A stretch of DNA of 64,000 nucleotides from Pseudomonas piscis (GTDB taxonomy: Bacteria; Pseudomonadota; Gammaproteobacteria; Pseudomonadales; Pseudomonadaceae): NCBI RefSeq assembly GCF_009380155.1, contig NZ_WHUV01000002.1, forward strand, positions 868,001 to 932,000. The letters run 5' to 3'. Positions 54,310-63,906 of this stretch are shown piece after piece. Each line of letters opens with the position of its first letter. Position 1 is the first letter of the stretch. Under the pieces are notes generated by a model. The model was not told the DNA's origin. It did not search any database and saw nothing but the letters and a program-made list of their open reading frames with translations. Position numbers and translations under genes: made by a program.

Positions 54310-54339
54310 CCTGGCCGGCAAGCCCGCAGACCGGCCAGG
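54310..54339 (-). terminator. GC-rich hairpin after pspB
   Basis: CCTGGCCGG (54310-54318) and CCGGCCAGG (54331-54339) form a perfect 9-bp stem with a 12-nt loop. There is no T-run, so it may attenuate or stabilise rather than end transcription. The core resembles the hairpin after pueB at 57418-57437. Confidence 0.5.
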
Positions 54340-54350
54340 GCCATGGCGCT

Positions 54351-57347
54351 TCAGAAGCGCCACTGCAGGTTGAGCCCAGCTCCATGCTGTTGCTCACGAC
54401 TGGCCAGGCGTGCCTGGTAGTCCAGGCTCAGATCCAGGTCGCGGGTCAGCCCGACCCGGGCCTGCAGGCCCACCAGCGCGGCGTCGCGCAAGGCCGGCGC
54501 CGTCTGCACCCGGAACGGCAAGTCGCTACCGGCAAAGGCCAGGTGCTCGCGATCCTGGGTTCCGCTCAGGCGGTGCTGCCAGCCCAGGCTCGCCGCCAGT
54601 TGCAGGTCCTGTTGCGGGCCCAGTTGCCATTGCTGGCGCCCACGCAAGCCCAGGGTGCTGAGCCAGGCATCACGCTGCTCGTCACCGGCATGCAGTGCCG
54701 CAGCGTCGCCCTTCTCGTGGAAGGCATCGCGATCCAGGTGCTGGTAGGTCAGGCTGGCGAAGGGTTCCAACTGCACCGCCGACAACGCCAGGCGATAGGC
54801 CGCCTCGGCGAACAGCTGCTGGCTGCGGGCATCGAGCCGTGCGCGCTGGCGACCGGACACCTGGCCATAGTCCAGGTCACGCCGGACCTCGGCGCGGTGC
54901 CAGCTGTAGCTGCCACCCAGGCTCAAGCGCCACTGATCCAGGTCGTGACGGGCATAGGCACCAAGGTGGTAGCTGTCGACCGTGGCCCGGGAATGGCTGC
55001 CGCCCATGCCCAGGGAGCTGTCGCTGTAGCCGGCGGCCAGGCCGGCCCGGGTCTGCTCGTCGAAGTCACGGTCCAGGCCCAGCAGCAGGCCGCCCAGGGA
55101 GCTGCTGTAGGATTCACTGCCCTGCACGCCCTCGATCCGCCCCCAACTGCCCAGGCCCTTCAGCCAGAACTGAGCACCCGGCTCGCCCGATGTGGTGCCA
55201 GCGGCGTTGCTCTGCAGGGCTCCACCTTGCGCACGCTCGCCCAGGGCATCGCTCACTACCGCGCCCTGGCTGAGCAGCATCGAGTCCAGCGCCGGGTAGA
55301 TCTCCCCGGCCAACTGCCGCAGGCCATCCCGGGCCTGGTCCGCCGAGGTCGAGAGCAACAGGCTTTCGTACACGGGGTTGCCCGGCCCCAACCGCTCCAC
55401 GGCGCCCCCACTGGCGCGCTGGTTGGCCGTGGCCCCGACACTGTCGAAGGTCGCGGCGCTGCGGGTCACGTCCAGCTGCACGCCGTTGGCCGAATAATCG
55501 AGCAAGGTTCCGAGGAACAGGTAGCCGGGCTGGACCTGGGCGAAGCGCCCGTTGACCCCGCCCGCGGCCTGCAGGATGTCGAACTGGCGCCCCACCAGGC
55601 TCGCCACCGGGCCGCCGGCCAGCAGGTTCGGCTGGGCCTCGGGCACCAGGCTGAGATTGGCGCCAGCGATACTCGCCTGGCCGCCAACCACAAGCCGGTC
55701 GCTGGCCGTGGGCGACAGCTCCACCCGATAGGTCGAGCCCGGCTGCAAATCCAGGTTGCCGGCGACATTCAAGGTACCGATGGAATTACCCGGCGCCACC
55801 ACGCCCCCGGCGCTGGCAGTCAGGGCAGCGATCCGGCCGTTGCCGCCCAGGGTGCCGCCGGCGTTGACCGTCACCGTCGATTGCAGGTTGCCATTGACCG
55901 CCAGCAACCCGCCATCGACCCGGGTCGGGCCGCGGTAGCTACTGTCCCCCGCAAGCACCAGCCAACCGGCGCCGGACTTGACCAGGCTACCCTGGTAGAC
56001 CCGTTGCGCGGCGGCCGCGTCCCGGGCTATGCCCAGGGCGTAGTCAGTACGATCCTGCTGGCTGGCTCCCGCTGTCAGGCCATTTTCCCAGCCGCGGTCC
56101 TTGAGGGTCTGCTGCCAGGCTTGGCGTTCCGCGGCATCCTCGGCTTGGCGCTGCACCAGGGCCTGGTCGGAGATTCCGTTGCTCCAGATATCGCCCTGCC
56201 CACGTCCCAGGTTGACGTCGAATTCCCCCAGCAATTGCCCGGGGCCATGCAGCGCCCGGCCCAGGTCCGGTACCCCCCAGCCCACCAGGTCGCTTGGTCC
56301 CTGGGTCGGCGAGCCATCGAGCTGGCGCGAGGTGGTCAGCAGCACTTGCAGGGCCTGCTGGTTGTTCAGGTAGGGATAACGCTCCATCACCAGGGCCAGG
56401 GCCCCGGTGGCATGGGGCGCGGCCATCGAGGTGCCGTTGTAGGTGGCATAGCCGCCACCAGGCACGGTACTGGTGATCGCCGCGCCCGGGGTGGCCAGGC
56501 ACCAGTACTTGGCGATGCCGCACTGGTTGTATTTCTGCTGGTTGTTCTTGTCCAGGCCCGACACCGCCAGCCAGTGGCCTTCCAGCTCCGGCTGGAAGTA
56601 CGGCAGTGCAGAGCGCACGCTGGCATTGGCATAACCGCTGTTGCCGGCGCTGAACACGTTGATCACACCGCGGCGCGCCACGTCGCCGGCGGCGTCGAGC
56701 CAGGTGTCCTGCTGGAAATGCTGGGCATAGGCCGCGCGCAAATCACCCAGGGTCTGGTAACTGACATCCTTGGGCTGGCTGCCCCAGCTGTTGTTGATGA
56801 CCCGCACCCCGGCATCCACCAGGGCACCGTAGACCGCCTTGAAATAGCGCGGATCGGGGTCGGTGCCGAACAGCAACTTGTCGTTCTTGTTGGTGTTGCC
56901 CACATACACCTGGGCATTGAAGGCCACGCCATGCATGCCCACGCCGTCACGGGCCGCGCCCATGGTGCCAGTGACGTGGGTGCCGTGGCTGTCGTTGGCG
57001 CCATTGAGCACCCCGGACACACTGAACGGGGTGCCGTCCAGGTACTGGCCGGTGGCGGTAACCGAGTGAAAACGTCCGGGGCTGGCCTCGGGGTGGACGG
57101 CATCGAATCCCGAGTCCAGGGCGCCGATGCTGACCCCGGCGCCGGTAATCCCGGCGGCGTAGGCCTGGCTCGCCTGCATGCGCTCCAGCCCCCAATCCTG
57201 CTGGTATTCGAGCGAACGCCAGCTGGCGGAATCACCCAGGCGGCCGGACTCTTGATAGGCCGCCGCAGCCGACAGCGGCAACCCGGTGGCGAACGCCAGG
57301 CACAGGGTGCCCGTCAGCGTCTTGAGCTGATCACATCTCACATCCAT
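54351..57347 (-). CDS. pspB: Autotransporter subtilisin-like serine protease (PspB type)
   Basis: This 998-residue paralogue of the next gene downstream has a signal peptide ending near SAAAA-YQ, Asp78 (GALDSGFDAVHP), His121 (DSHGTHVTG) and Ser307 (NGTSMAAPHA), a passenger stem with SYRGPTRVDGG PATR motif, and a beta-barrel ending LQWRF. The two proteins share nearly identical stems (GRLGDSASWRS, STVTVNAGGTLGGNGRI, VVAPGNSIGTL) and barrels, so they arose by duplication. ATG 57347 is chosen at MDVRCDQL before the signal. The gene lies between pueB and pspA. Confidence 0.85.
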   Translation of the reverse strand: MDVRCDQLKTLTGTLCLAFATGLPLSAAAAYQESGRLGDSASWRSLEYQQDWGLERMQASQAYAAGITGAGVSIGALDSGFDAVHPEASPGRFHSVTATGQYLDGTPFSVSGVLNGANDSHGTHVTGTMGAARDGVGMHGVAFNAQVYVGNTNKNDKLLFGTDPDPRYFKAVYGALVDAGVRVINNSWGSQPKDVSYQTLGDLRAAYAQHFQQDTWLDAAGDVARRGVINVFSAGNSGYANASVRSALPYFQPELEGHWLAVSGLDKNNQQKYNQCGIAKYWCLATPGAAITSTVPGGGYATYNGTSMAAPHATGALALVMERYPYLNNQQALQVLLTTSRQLDGSPTQGPSDLVGWGVPDLGRALHGPGQLLGEFDVNLGRGQGDIWSNGISDQALVQRQAEDAAERQAWQQTLKDRGWENGLTAGASQQDRTDYALGIARDAAAAQRVYQGSLVKSGAGWLVLAGDSSYRGPTRVDGGLLAVNGNLQSTVTVNAGGTLGGNGRIAALTASAGGVVAPGNSIGTLNVAGNLDLQPGSTYRVELSPTASDRLVVGGQASIAGANLSLVPEAQPNLLAGGPVASLVGRQFDILQAAGGVNGRFAQVQPGYLFLGTLLDYSANGVQLDVTRSAATFDSVGATANQRASGGAVERLGPGNPVYESLLLSTSADQARDGLRQLAGEIYPALDSMLLSQGAVVSDALGERAQGGALQSNAAGTTSGEPGAQFWLKGLGSWGRIEGVQGSESYSSSLGGLLLGLDRDFDEQTRAGLAAGYSDSSLGMGGSHSRATVDSYHLGAYARHDLDQWRLSLGGSYSWHRAEVRRDLDYGQVSGRQRARLDARSQQLFAEAAYRLALSAVQLEPFASLTYQHLDRDAFHEKGDAAALHAGDEQRDAWLSTLGLRGRQQWQLGPQQDLQLAASLGWQHRLSGTQDREHLAFAGSDLPFRVQTAPALRDAALVGLQARVGLTRDLDLSLDYQARLASREQQHGAGLNLQWRF

Positions 57348-57417
57348 GTCGATGACTTCTCTTGTTTTTGTTGTCGGATCGCCCGTTCCAGGTCGATCGG
57401 TATGTCGCTGCATTGCC

Positions 57418-57437
57418 TGGCCGCAAGCCCGCGGCCA
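57418..57437. terminator. Short hairpin after pueB
   Basis: TGGCCGC (57418-57424) and GCGGCCA (57431-57437) form a 7-bp stem with a 6-nt loop. The sequence GCCTGGCCG..AAGCCCGC is shared with the hairpin after pspB. Confidence 0.45.
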
Positions 57438-57480
57438 TCGAGCCGGCGGCGGTCATCCGCCCCGGCCTGTTACTTGGACT

Positions 57481-59166
57481 TCAGGCGAAAACGAAGCTCG
57501 AGCCGTTGACTCCCTCCATGCCGACGCCCAGCAGCGTCACCGAGTAGTCGCCCACCTTGAGCAAGGTGTCGCCACCGCTCTGGGACAGGTGCTGGCTGTA
57601 GTCGAAATGGCCATCGACCCCCGGCACTCCCATGAACACCAGCTTGTCGCTCGCCTGGTAACCGTGGATCAGGTCATCGCCGAAGTTGCCGCTGAACAAA
57701 AAGGTGTTCACTCCGCCACCGCCGGACTGCATCACGTCGTTGCCGCTGCCACCGACGAAGGTCACGTTGGGTCTGTCGCTACCCAGGAAGTCGTTGCCAT
57801 CATGGCCGAACAACCAGTCGCCATCGACGCCGGCCAGCAGGGTGTTGCCATAGCCATCGCCATTGAGGGAATGGTTGTAGGCGTACCACGCATGGCCGTC
57901 GAACATGCCGTCGGCGCTGAGGCTGTAGGTGACGTCCCGACCGCCCCACTGCCAGAAGCTGCCCTGCTCGTGGCTGACCAGCGCGCCGATATCGCGGGTC
58001 ATGCTGATACCGCCGTAGGCATCGCGGATGTACAAGGTGCCGTCGCCGTCGTTGGCGATGGAGAAATTCTGCAAGGGTTGGCGCAGCTCCAGCACGTTAT
58101 GGCCCTGGCCACCGTGGATGATGTTGTAACCGCCATCATCGCGGAACCGATCGTCGCCGGCGCCGCCATCCAGGTAGTCGTTGCCCTTACCGCCGTGCAG
58201 CAGGTCGTTGCCATCGGTGCCGATGATGAAGGTGCTGCCGCTGTGCTGCTCAGAGTAGAGGTTGAGGTCCTTGACCCAGACCTGGTCGCGCTTGCCCTCG
58301 GACAGGTTGGAGATCACCACCGTGGAATCGCGATTGGTCAGGTCATAGAAATCCGAGGCGATAAGGCGATTCAGGCCCGCGGCGTAGTCCACCGCACTGT
58401 GGGCCGACCAGGACGCGGGGTTGAGGATGCTCTGGGGCACCAGCTTGCCCAGTAGCGACGAATAGTGATCGGTGAAACTGACGATATTGTTGGTCGCCGA
58501 TTCCTGAGGACGGTCATGGGTGCCCAGGGATGAGCCGTTGAAATGGGTACCGTCCAACACCCGGAATACCGGATCGTTCTCATAACCGATGTTCAGCACC
58601 TGATGACTGTCGGCACTCTGGGTCGGCGAGGCGAAGGCCACATAGTTGGCATCCTTGAAAAAACCTCCCCAGTGCTCGCCGCTCATGGCCGCCAGGCTGT
58701 TGACTCCCAGCCCGCCCAGGCTATGCCCGGTGACCAGCACGTCCTTGCCGGCCAGGCCCTGGGCAGCGGCGAAGGCAGCGACCTTGCCCAGCAGGTTGTC
58801 GAAGGCCAGGCGGCTGTAGTTGTCGGCAAAGCCCGGGGAAAACGCCGCCTGCAGGTCGTTCACCGCATCGGCCAGGCTGTCGGTGCCGCGAAAGCTGATG
58901 CCGATGGACAGCAACTGCCCACTGGCGTCGTACTTGCCGAGGATCTCCACCTGGGCATCGCTGACCGAGGCTTGCTCGCCGCAAATGGTGCCCTGGGCGC
59001 TGACGTTGCCCTCATAGCCCAGCTGTGTCGCGCTGATCGGTCGCCAGGAAGTGCCCGGCAAGGGTTGTCCCGTGGGGGACGAGGCGTACAGGGCCAGGTT
59101 GATGGCGTCGCTGTACTGGGTTTTACCGGCACTGCCAAGGGCGTTCTTGTAATCGAAGATGCTCAT
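57481..59166 (-). CDS. pueB: RTX lipase/polyurethanase with shortened lid regions (PueB type)
   Basis: This 561-residue paralogue of pueA has Ser149 in VTGHSLGG, Asp in YENDPVFRVLDG and His in SFTDHYSS, RTX repeats (GGKGNDYLDGGAGDD, GGSGNDVMQSGGG) and a C-terminal SSFVFA tail. About 48 residues present in PueA between its residues ~30 and 88 (lid 1 region) are missing, and a further ~10 near the lid 2 region. AAGGAG precedes ATG 59166. It lies 47 nt downstream of aprF and should be secreted by the same type I exporter. The length fits the ~60-kDa PueB reported from Pseudomonas. Confidence 0.83.
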   Translation of the reverse strand: MSIFDYKNALGSAGKTQYSDAINLALYASSPTGQPLPGTSWRPISATQLGYEGNVSAQGTICGEQASVSDAQVEILGKYDASGQLLSIGISFRGTDSLADAVNDLQAAFSPGFADNYSRLAFDNLLGKVAAFAAAQGLAGKDVLVTGHSLGGLGVNSLAAMSGEHWGGFFKDANYVAFASPTQSADSHQVLNIGYENDPVFRVLDGTHFNGSSLGTHDRPQESATNNIVSFTDHYSSLLGKLVPQSILNPASWSAHSAVDYAAGLNRLIASDFYDLTNRDSTVVISNLSEGKRDQVWVKDLNLYSEQHSGSTFIIGTDGNDLLHGGKGNDYLDGGAGDDRFRDDGGYNIIHGGQGHNVLELRQPLQNFSIANDGDGTLYIRDAYGGISMTRDIGALVSHEQGSFWQWGGRDVTYSLSADGMFDGHAWYAYNHSLNGDGYGNTLLAGVDGDWLFGHDGNDFLGSDRPNVTFVGGSGNDVMQSGGGGVNTFLFSGNFGDDLIHGYQASDKLVFMGVPGVDGHFDYSQHLSQSGGDTLLKVGDYSVTLLGVGMEGVNGSSFVFA

Positions 59167-59213
59167 CTGCTTTCTCCTTTTTTATCCCTGTGCCCGCGTC
59201 CTTCGGCAAAGGC

Positions 59214-60563
59214 CTAGGGCACCGGGCGTTGACCGAAGGCCTCGTCGACCCTGGCCAGGTCGGCTTCATGCAGGGTTCCTGCGTAGTAGTGCAACTTGGT
59301 CCAGGCCATCAGGTAGTCGTAGCGAGCCTGGGCCAGATCGCGTCGGGTGGTGTACAGCTGCTGCTCGGCGTTCAGCGCATCGAGGTTGACCCGCTCGCCC
59401 CCCAGGATGCTCTGCTTGGTGGAGACCACCAGCGCCTCGGCCGAAGTCAAGGCCTTCTGATAGGCGCGCAGCTTGTTCACCCCTGATAGACAGGCACTGA
59501 ATTGCCGGCGCAGTTCAATCAGGGTTTCCCGGGTCCTGCCGTCCAGTTCGTATTCGGCCTGTTCCATGTTGCGACTGGCCTGGCGCGTCGAGGCCGAGAC
59601 GCCGCCACCGGCATACAAGGGCATGCTGATCTCGATACCGACGGTGTTGGTGTCGTAGCGCTGGTTATAGGTGTTGCCGCTCTCCGACTCGTTCTGGCGC
59701 GACGTCGCATAGGCGCTGAGCCTGGGCAGATGCCCGGCGCGATTGCGCTCCACTTCATAGCGGGCCACCTCCACCCGCTGGCGCTGGGAGGCCAGCATCG
59801 GGTTGTTGCTCAGGGCCATTTCGTGCCAGCTGTCGTAGTTGGCCGGGCTCAAGGCGAACGACTGGAAACCTTCCTGCAACGGATCCAGGTCGCGTACGTC
59901 GATGGCCGGTTCGCCGATCAGCGCCGCCAGCTCGCGCAGGGCCGCGTCCTGTTCGTCCCGAGCCTGGATTTCCTCGGCAGTGGCCAGTTCGTAGCGCGAC
60001 TCGGCCTCGAGGATGTCGGTACGGGTACCCTCACCCTGCTCGAACAGGTGGCGGTTCTGCTGGAACTGCTGGTCGAAGGCCTTTTTCTTGGCCAGGGCGA
60101 TGTCGATCTGGTCCTGGGCGAACAAGGCTTTGGTGTAGTAGTCCAGGACCCGCACCAGCAGCTCCTGGCTCTTGCTGCGAAAGTTCTCGTCGGCGAACAG
60201 CGCCTGGGCCACGCCCTTGCGGTAGTTGGCGTAGGCCTCGTAGTCCAGCAAGGGCTGCTGCAAGGTCAGGGACGAGCCATAGCTGTCGTAGCTGCGCTTG
60301 TCGGTCTGGCTACCGCCCCGGGGAGCCGGATAGGTGGCCTTGGAGTTGTTGTGACCCTTGTTGTAGCTGTAACTCAACTTGGGCAGCAAGCCGGCACGGC
60401 CGATGATGCGGTTCTCGAGGCCGGCGTCGCGCTCCTTGATGGCGGCCAGGAACACCGGGTCGTTGCGCAGCGCCAGTTCGTAGACCTGGAATGGCCCCAT
60501 GGCCTGGGCCCCCTGGCACACCAGCAAGGACAACGTTGCAGCGAGGATGGAAAACTTACTCAT
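59214..60563 (-). CDS. aprF: Type I secretion outer-membrane protein AprF
   Basis: This 449-residue TolC-family channel has a signal peptide (MSKFSILAATLSLLVCQGAQA) and the repeated helical architecture of OEP proteins. It forms the outer channel of the AprDEF exporter. ATG 60563 is favoured because AAGGA lies 11 nt upstream; an ATG at 60575, two bases after the aprE stop, would add four residues. It is followed by the lipase gene pueB. Confidence 0.87.
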   Translation of the reverse strand: MSKFSILAATLSLLVCQGAQAMGPFQVYELALRNDPVFLAAIKERDAGLENRIIGRAGLLPKLSYSYNKGHNNSKATYPAPRGGSQTDKRSYDSYGSSLTLQQPLLDYEAYANYRKGVAQALFADENFRSKSQELLVRVLDYYTKALFAQDQIDIALAKKKAFDQQFQQNRHLFEQGEGTRTDILEAESRYELATAEEIQARDEQDAALRELAALIGEPAIDVRDLDPLQEGFQSFALSPANYDSWHEMALSNNPMLASQRQRVEVARYEVERNRAGHLPRLSAYATSRQNESESGNTYNQRYDTNTVGIEISMPLYAGGGVSASTRQASRNMEQAEYELDGRTRETLIELRRQFSACLSGVNKLRAYQKALTSAEALVVSTKQSILGGERVNLDALNAEQQLYTTRRDLAQARYDYLMAWTKLHYYAGTLHEADLARVDEAFGQRPVP

Positions 60564-60577
60564 GCGACGCGACATCC

Positions 60578-61912
60578 TTATTCTTCGGTCAGGGCGGAAC
60601 CAGCACGGTCGATCAGGGGCTTGAACAGGTAGTTGAGCAACGAGCGCTCGCCGGTACGCACGAACATCTCAGCCGGCATCCCCGGCTTGATCACCAGGCC
60701 GTCGAGTTTTTCCATGGCCTGGTCGCTGACGCTGCTGCGCAGCACGTAGTACGGCATGCCGGTGCGCTCATCGATCATCTGGTCGGCGGAGACCAGGCTG
60801 ACCTCGCCGGAGGCCCGGGGGGTGCGGCTCTGGTTGAAGGCCGTGAACAGGATGTCCACCGGCAGCTGGGTGCCGACCTTGTCCACCAGGTTCACCGGCA
60901 GCCGCCCTTCCACTTCCAGGTGGGTACCCTGGGGCACGATTTCCAACAGGGTGTCGCCCTGGCGCACCACCGCGCCCTCGGTATGCACCCCAAGGTTGAC
61001 GGCGATGCCGTCGGCGGTGGCGATGATCTCGCTGTGCTGCAGGTCGAACCCGGCGGATGTCAGCTGCTGCTCCAGGGTCTGGGTCTTGAGCTGGGCCTCG
61101 GCCAACTGGCTACGCACCTCTTTCTGGTATTCCTCATTGTGCTGCTGCAGCTTGAGCCGGGACTCGAGGATGCCCTGCTCCACCCGGCCGCTTTCCCCGG
61201 TGTTCTGCGCCAGCTCCTGCTGGACCTGGGACAACTGGCGCTGATACTCCAGCAAGCGGTTGCGCGGTATATAGCCGTTGTCGGCCAAGGGTTGCAGGTT
61301 AGCCAACTGCTGGCGCAGGGAGTCGGCCTGGTTGCCCAGGTCGTTACGGGCCCGACGCATGCCCGCCAGTTGCGCGGTGGCGCCTTCGATATTGGCGCGG
61401 ATCCCCGCCTGTTCACGCATGAAGGCCTCGCGCCGACTGCTGAACAGCTGCCGCTGGCCCTCGAGCACCAGCGCCAGGCGTGGGTCGTCGCTGCTGGACA
61501 GTTGTGCCGGGAAGTCCACCTGCTTGAGGTTGTCGCGTTCGCTGCGCCAGCGCGCCAGGCTGGCCATGGCCATGCGGTACTGGGCCTGCAACGACTGCAC
61601 GTCCGCCGCCACCTGGGTCTGGTCCAGGCGGAACAGCGGCTGGCCCTGCTTCACGCTTTCGCCTTCACGCACCAGGATCCGGCTGACCACACCGCTGCTC
61701 ATGGACTGCACGGCCTTGCGCTTGCCGGACACCACCACCGTGCCTTGCACCGGGATCCCCTGGTCCAGGGGAGCCAGGGCGGCCCAGAGGAAGAAGCTGC
61801 CGGCGCCGGCCAGTGCCAGGAACCAGCCCAGGCGGGCAAAGAAACCGGCGTCGCGTTCGACCCGTTCGGGCACGTAGTCCTGTTCGATCATCATGTTGCT
61901 GTCCTTGCTCAT
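60578..61912 (-). CDS. aprE: Type I secretion membrane fusion protein AprE (HlyD family)
   Basis: This 444-residue membrane fusion protein has one N-terminal membrane segment (about residues 28-48), a lipoyl half ([16 protein letters not shown]), long coiled coils (about residues 95-290), and the C-terminal beta-barrel region. The ATG overlaps the aprD stop (ATGA). Together with AprD and AprF it spans the envelope. Confidence 0.9.
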   Translation of the reverse strand: MSKDSNMMIEQDYVPERVERDAGFFARLGWFLALAGAGSFFLWAALAPLDQGIPVQGTVVVSGKRKAVQSMSSGVVSRILVREGESVKQGQPLFRLDQTQVAADVQSLQAQYRMAMASLARWRSERDNLKQVDFPAQLSSSDDPRLALVLEGQRQLFSSRREAFMREQAGIRANIEGATAQLAGMRRARNDLGNQADSLRQQLANLQPLADNGYIPRNRLLEYQRQLSQVQQELAQNTGESGRVEQGILESRLKLQQHNEEYQKEVRSQLAEAQLKTQTLEQQLTSAGFDLQHSEIIATADGIAVNLGVHTEGAVVRQGDTLLEIVPQGTHLEVEGRLPVNLVDKVGTQLPVDILFTAFNQSRTPRASGEVSLVSADQMIDERTGMPYYVLRSSVSDQAMEKLDGLVIKPGMPAEMFVRTGERSLLNYLFKPLIDRAGSALTEE

Positions 61913-63696
61913 GCGCCTTGATTCCGCGTCGGGGCCTGGTACTGGCGGCTCATGCTCAAGCCGCCGGGAGCCGCTGCGGTAGGTCGCTCCCGAGGTGCTT
62001 CCGAGGCCTGGGCTTGCTGTGCGCCGGCCAGGGCCTTGAGCACTTCCTGGCTGGGGCCGAAGGCTTGCAGGCGTCCTTCATTGAGCACCAGCAGCTTGTC
62101 GGCCAGGGCCAGCACCGAAGACCTATGGGTCACCAGCACCACGCTGGTCCCCCGGGCCTTGAGCTGGGCGATCGCCGCCGCCAGGGCGCTTTCGCCCACG
62201 GTGTCGAGGTTGGAGTTGGGTTCGTCGAGCACCACCAGGCTCGGGCTGCCATACAGCGCCCGGGCCAGGGCCACCCGCTGCTTCTGGCCGCCGGACAGGC
62301 CGCTGCCATCATCGCCCAGGATCGTGTCGTACCCCTGGGGCAGACGCAGGATCAGCTCATGCACCCCGGCCATCTGCGCGGCCTGGACCACCTGCTCCGG
62401 ATCGGCCTGGCGAAACCGCGCGATGTTCTCGGCGACGCTGCCGGTGAACAGTTCGATGTCCTGGGGCAAGTAGCCGATGTAGGGGCCCAGTTCATCGCGG
62501 TTCCAGCGGTGGATATCGGCGCCATCCAGGCGCACCGTACCGGCCAGGGTCGGCCACACGCCCACCAGCACTCGAGCCAGGGTCGATTTGCCGGAGCCGG
62601 AAGCACCCAGTACCCCCAGTACTTCACCGGCATTGATGCTGAAGTTCACCTGCTGCAGGGTCGCCATGCGCCGTCCGGGCGGGCCGGCGCTGACCTGTTC
62701 GAAGCTCACCTGGCCCTTGGGCGCGGGCAGCGACATGGCGCTGTCACCTGGAGGAAACTCGCGCAGCAGTGAATCCAATCGGTTGTAGGCCAGCTTGGCG
62801 GCGCTCCACTGTTTCCACACCGCGATCAGCTGGTCGATGGGACTCAGGGCCCGGCCCATGAGGATCGAGCCGGCGATCATCATCCCGGCGGTCATGTCAC
62901 CCTTGATCACCAGCCAGGCGCCCAGCCCCAGCACCAGGGATTGCAGGCACAGGCGCAAGGTCTTGCTCAGGGAACTGATGACCGCGCCAGTGTCGCTGGC
63001 CTGGTTCTGCAGGCCGAGAAACCGCGAGTGCACGCCGAACCAGCGCTTGCGCAGGGAACCGAGCATGCCCATGGCCTGGATGGTCTCGGCGTTGTGCAAG
63101 TGGCTGGTGGCCAACTGCGTGGACTGCTGCGAATACCCGCTGGCCTCGCTCAAGGGCTTCTTGGTCATGGCCTCGTTGAGGAATGCCAGGGCGATCAGCA
63201 GGGCTGCGCCCGCGGTGGCCATGACTCCGAGCCAGACGTTGAAGGCGAAGATCACCAGCAGGTAGATGGGGAACCAGGGGGCGTCGAAGAATGCGAACAA
63301 CGCCGGCCCGGTGAGGAACTGGCGGATCTGGGTCAAGTCGCCCAGGGACTGTCCGGCATACCCCTCGCCGCGGGCGAGGTTGCGTTCGAACGCGGCCTGG
63401 TAGACCCGCAGGTTGAAGCGCCGCTCCAGTTGGCTGCCGATGCGGATGACGATGAAGCTGCGCAGCACTTCCAGCAGGCCGATGAAGACGAAGAAGCCCA
63501 CCACCATCAGCGACAGCATCGCCAGGGTGGTCTCGTTCTGCGAAGACAGCACCCGGTCATAGACTTGCAGCATATAGATAGAAGGAACCAGCATAAGCAA
63601 GTTGATCAGCGCGGTAAAACAGCCAACGCTGATCAGGATGCCTTTATATTCGCCCAGTGCCTTGAACAGTGGTGCGGGATGAGTGTTCTTCACCAT
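61909..63696 (-). CDS. aprD: Type I secretion ABC transporter ATPase AprD
   Basis: This 595-residue half transporter has six TM helices in the N-terminal half and a C-terminal nucleotide-binding domain with Walker [10 protein letters not shown], signature [12 protein letters not shown], Walker [13 protein letters not shown] and H-loop VTHRSS. It lacks the N-terminal C39 peptidase domain, as expected for exporters of C-terminal-signal substrates such as alkaline protease and lipases. The start ATG is 63696, with GGGATATGG upstream. It precedes aprE and aprF in an overlapping operon. Confidence 0.92.
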   Translation of the reverse strand: MVKNTHPAPLFKALGEYKGILISVGCFTALINLLMLVPSIYMLQVYDRVLSSQNETTLAMLSLMVVGFFVFIGLLEVLRSFIVIRIGSQLERRFNLRVYQAAFERNLARGEGYAGQSLGDLTQIRQFLTGPALFAFFDAPWFPIYLLVIFAFNVWLGVMATAGAALLIALAFLNEAMTKKPLSEASGYSQQSTQLATSHLHNAETIQAMGMLGSLRKRWFGVHSRFLGLQNQASDTGAVISSLSKTLRLCLQSLVLGLGAWLVIKGDMTAGMMIAGSILMGRALSPIDQLIAVWKQWSAAKLAYNRLDSLLREFPPGDSAMSLPAPKGQVSFEQVSAGPPGRRMATLQQVNFSINAGEVLGVLGASGSGKSTLARVLVGVWPTLAGTVRLDGADIHRWNRDELGPYIGYLPQDIELFTGSVAENIARFRQADPEQVVQAAQMAGVHELILRLPQGYDTILGDDGSGLSGGQKQRVALARALYGSPSLVVLDEPNSNLDTVGESALAAAIAQLKARGTSVVLVTHRSSVLALADKLLVLNEGRLQAFGPSQEVLKALAGAQQAQASEAPRERPTAAAPGGLSMSRQYQAPTRNQGA

Positions 63697-63807
63697 TTTT
63701 TAACCATATCCCTGAGCTGTTAATCCGCGTTCGATTGCGAGGAGACAATGTAGTACATAACTAACAGAGTGCTCTTCTTAGTTCATAAAGCCTGCGGACA
63801 CAGACAA

Positions 63808-63838
63808 TTCGGACAGCTGTTTGCAACAGCAGCCCGAA
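63808..63838. promoter_or_regulatory. Stem-loop between inh and aprD
   Basis: An outer stem TTCGG/CCGAA (63808-63812 and 63834-63838) encloses a perfect inner stem GCTGTT/AACAGC (63816-63821 and 63825-63830), separated by three bases on each side. No T-run follows on the minus strand. It lies in the 210-bp gap before aprD and may attenuate or process the transcript. Confidence 0.4.
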
Positions 63839-63906
63839 CATACTCCTGTCGGTCAAGCGAAAGACAAAATAGTGGCCGTCGAATACTAGACGAACATCAC
63901 CAAGCG

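Noticed and set aside
50179..57509. Two open frames of 1361 and 1079 codons on the plus strand opposite pspA and pspB
   Set aside because: They mirror the autotransporter coding sequences, have low-complexity Ala/Gly/Gln/His composition, and no signal, domain or ribosome-binding site. The subtilase triads and beta-barrels show the minus strand is coding.
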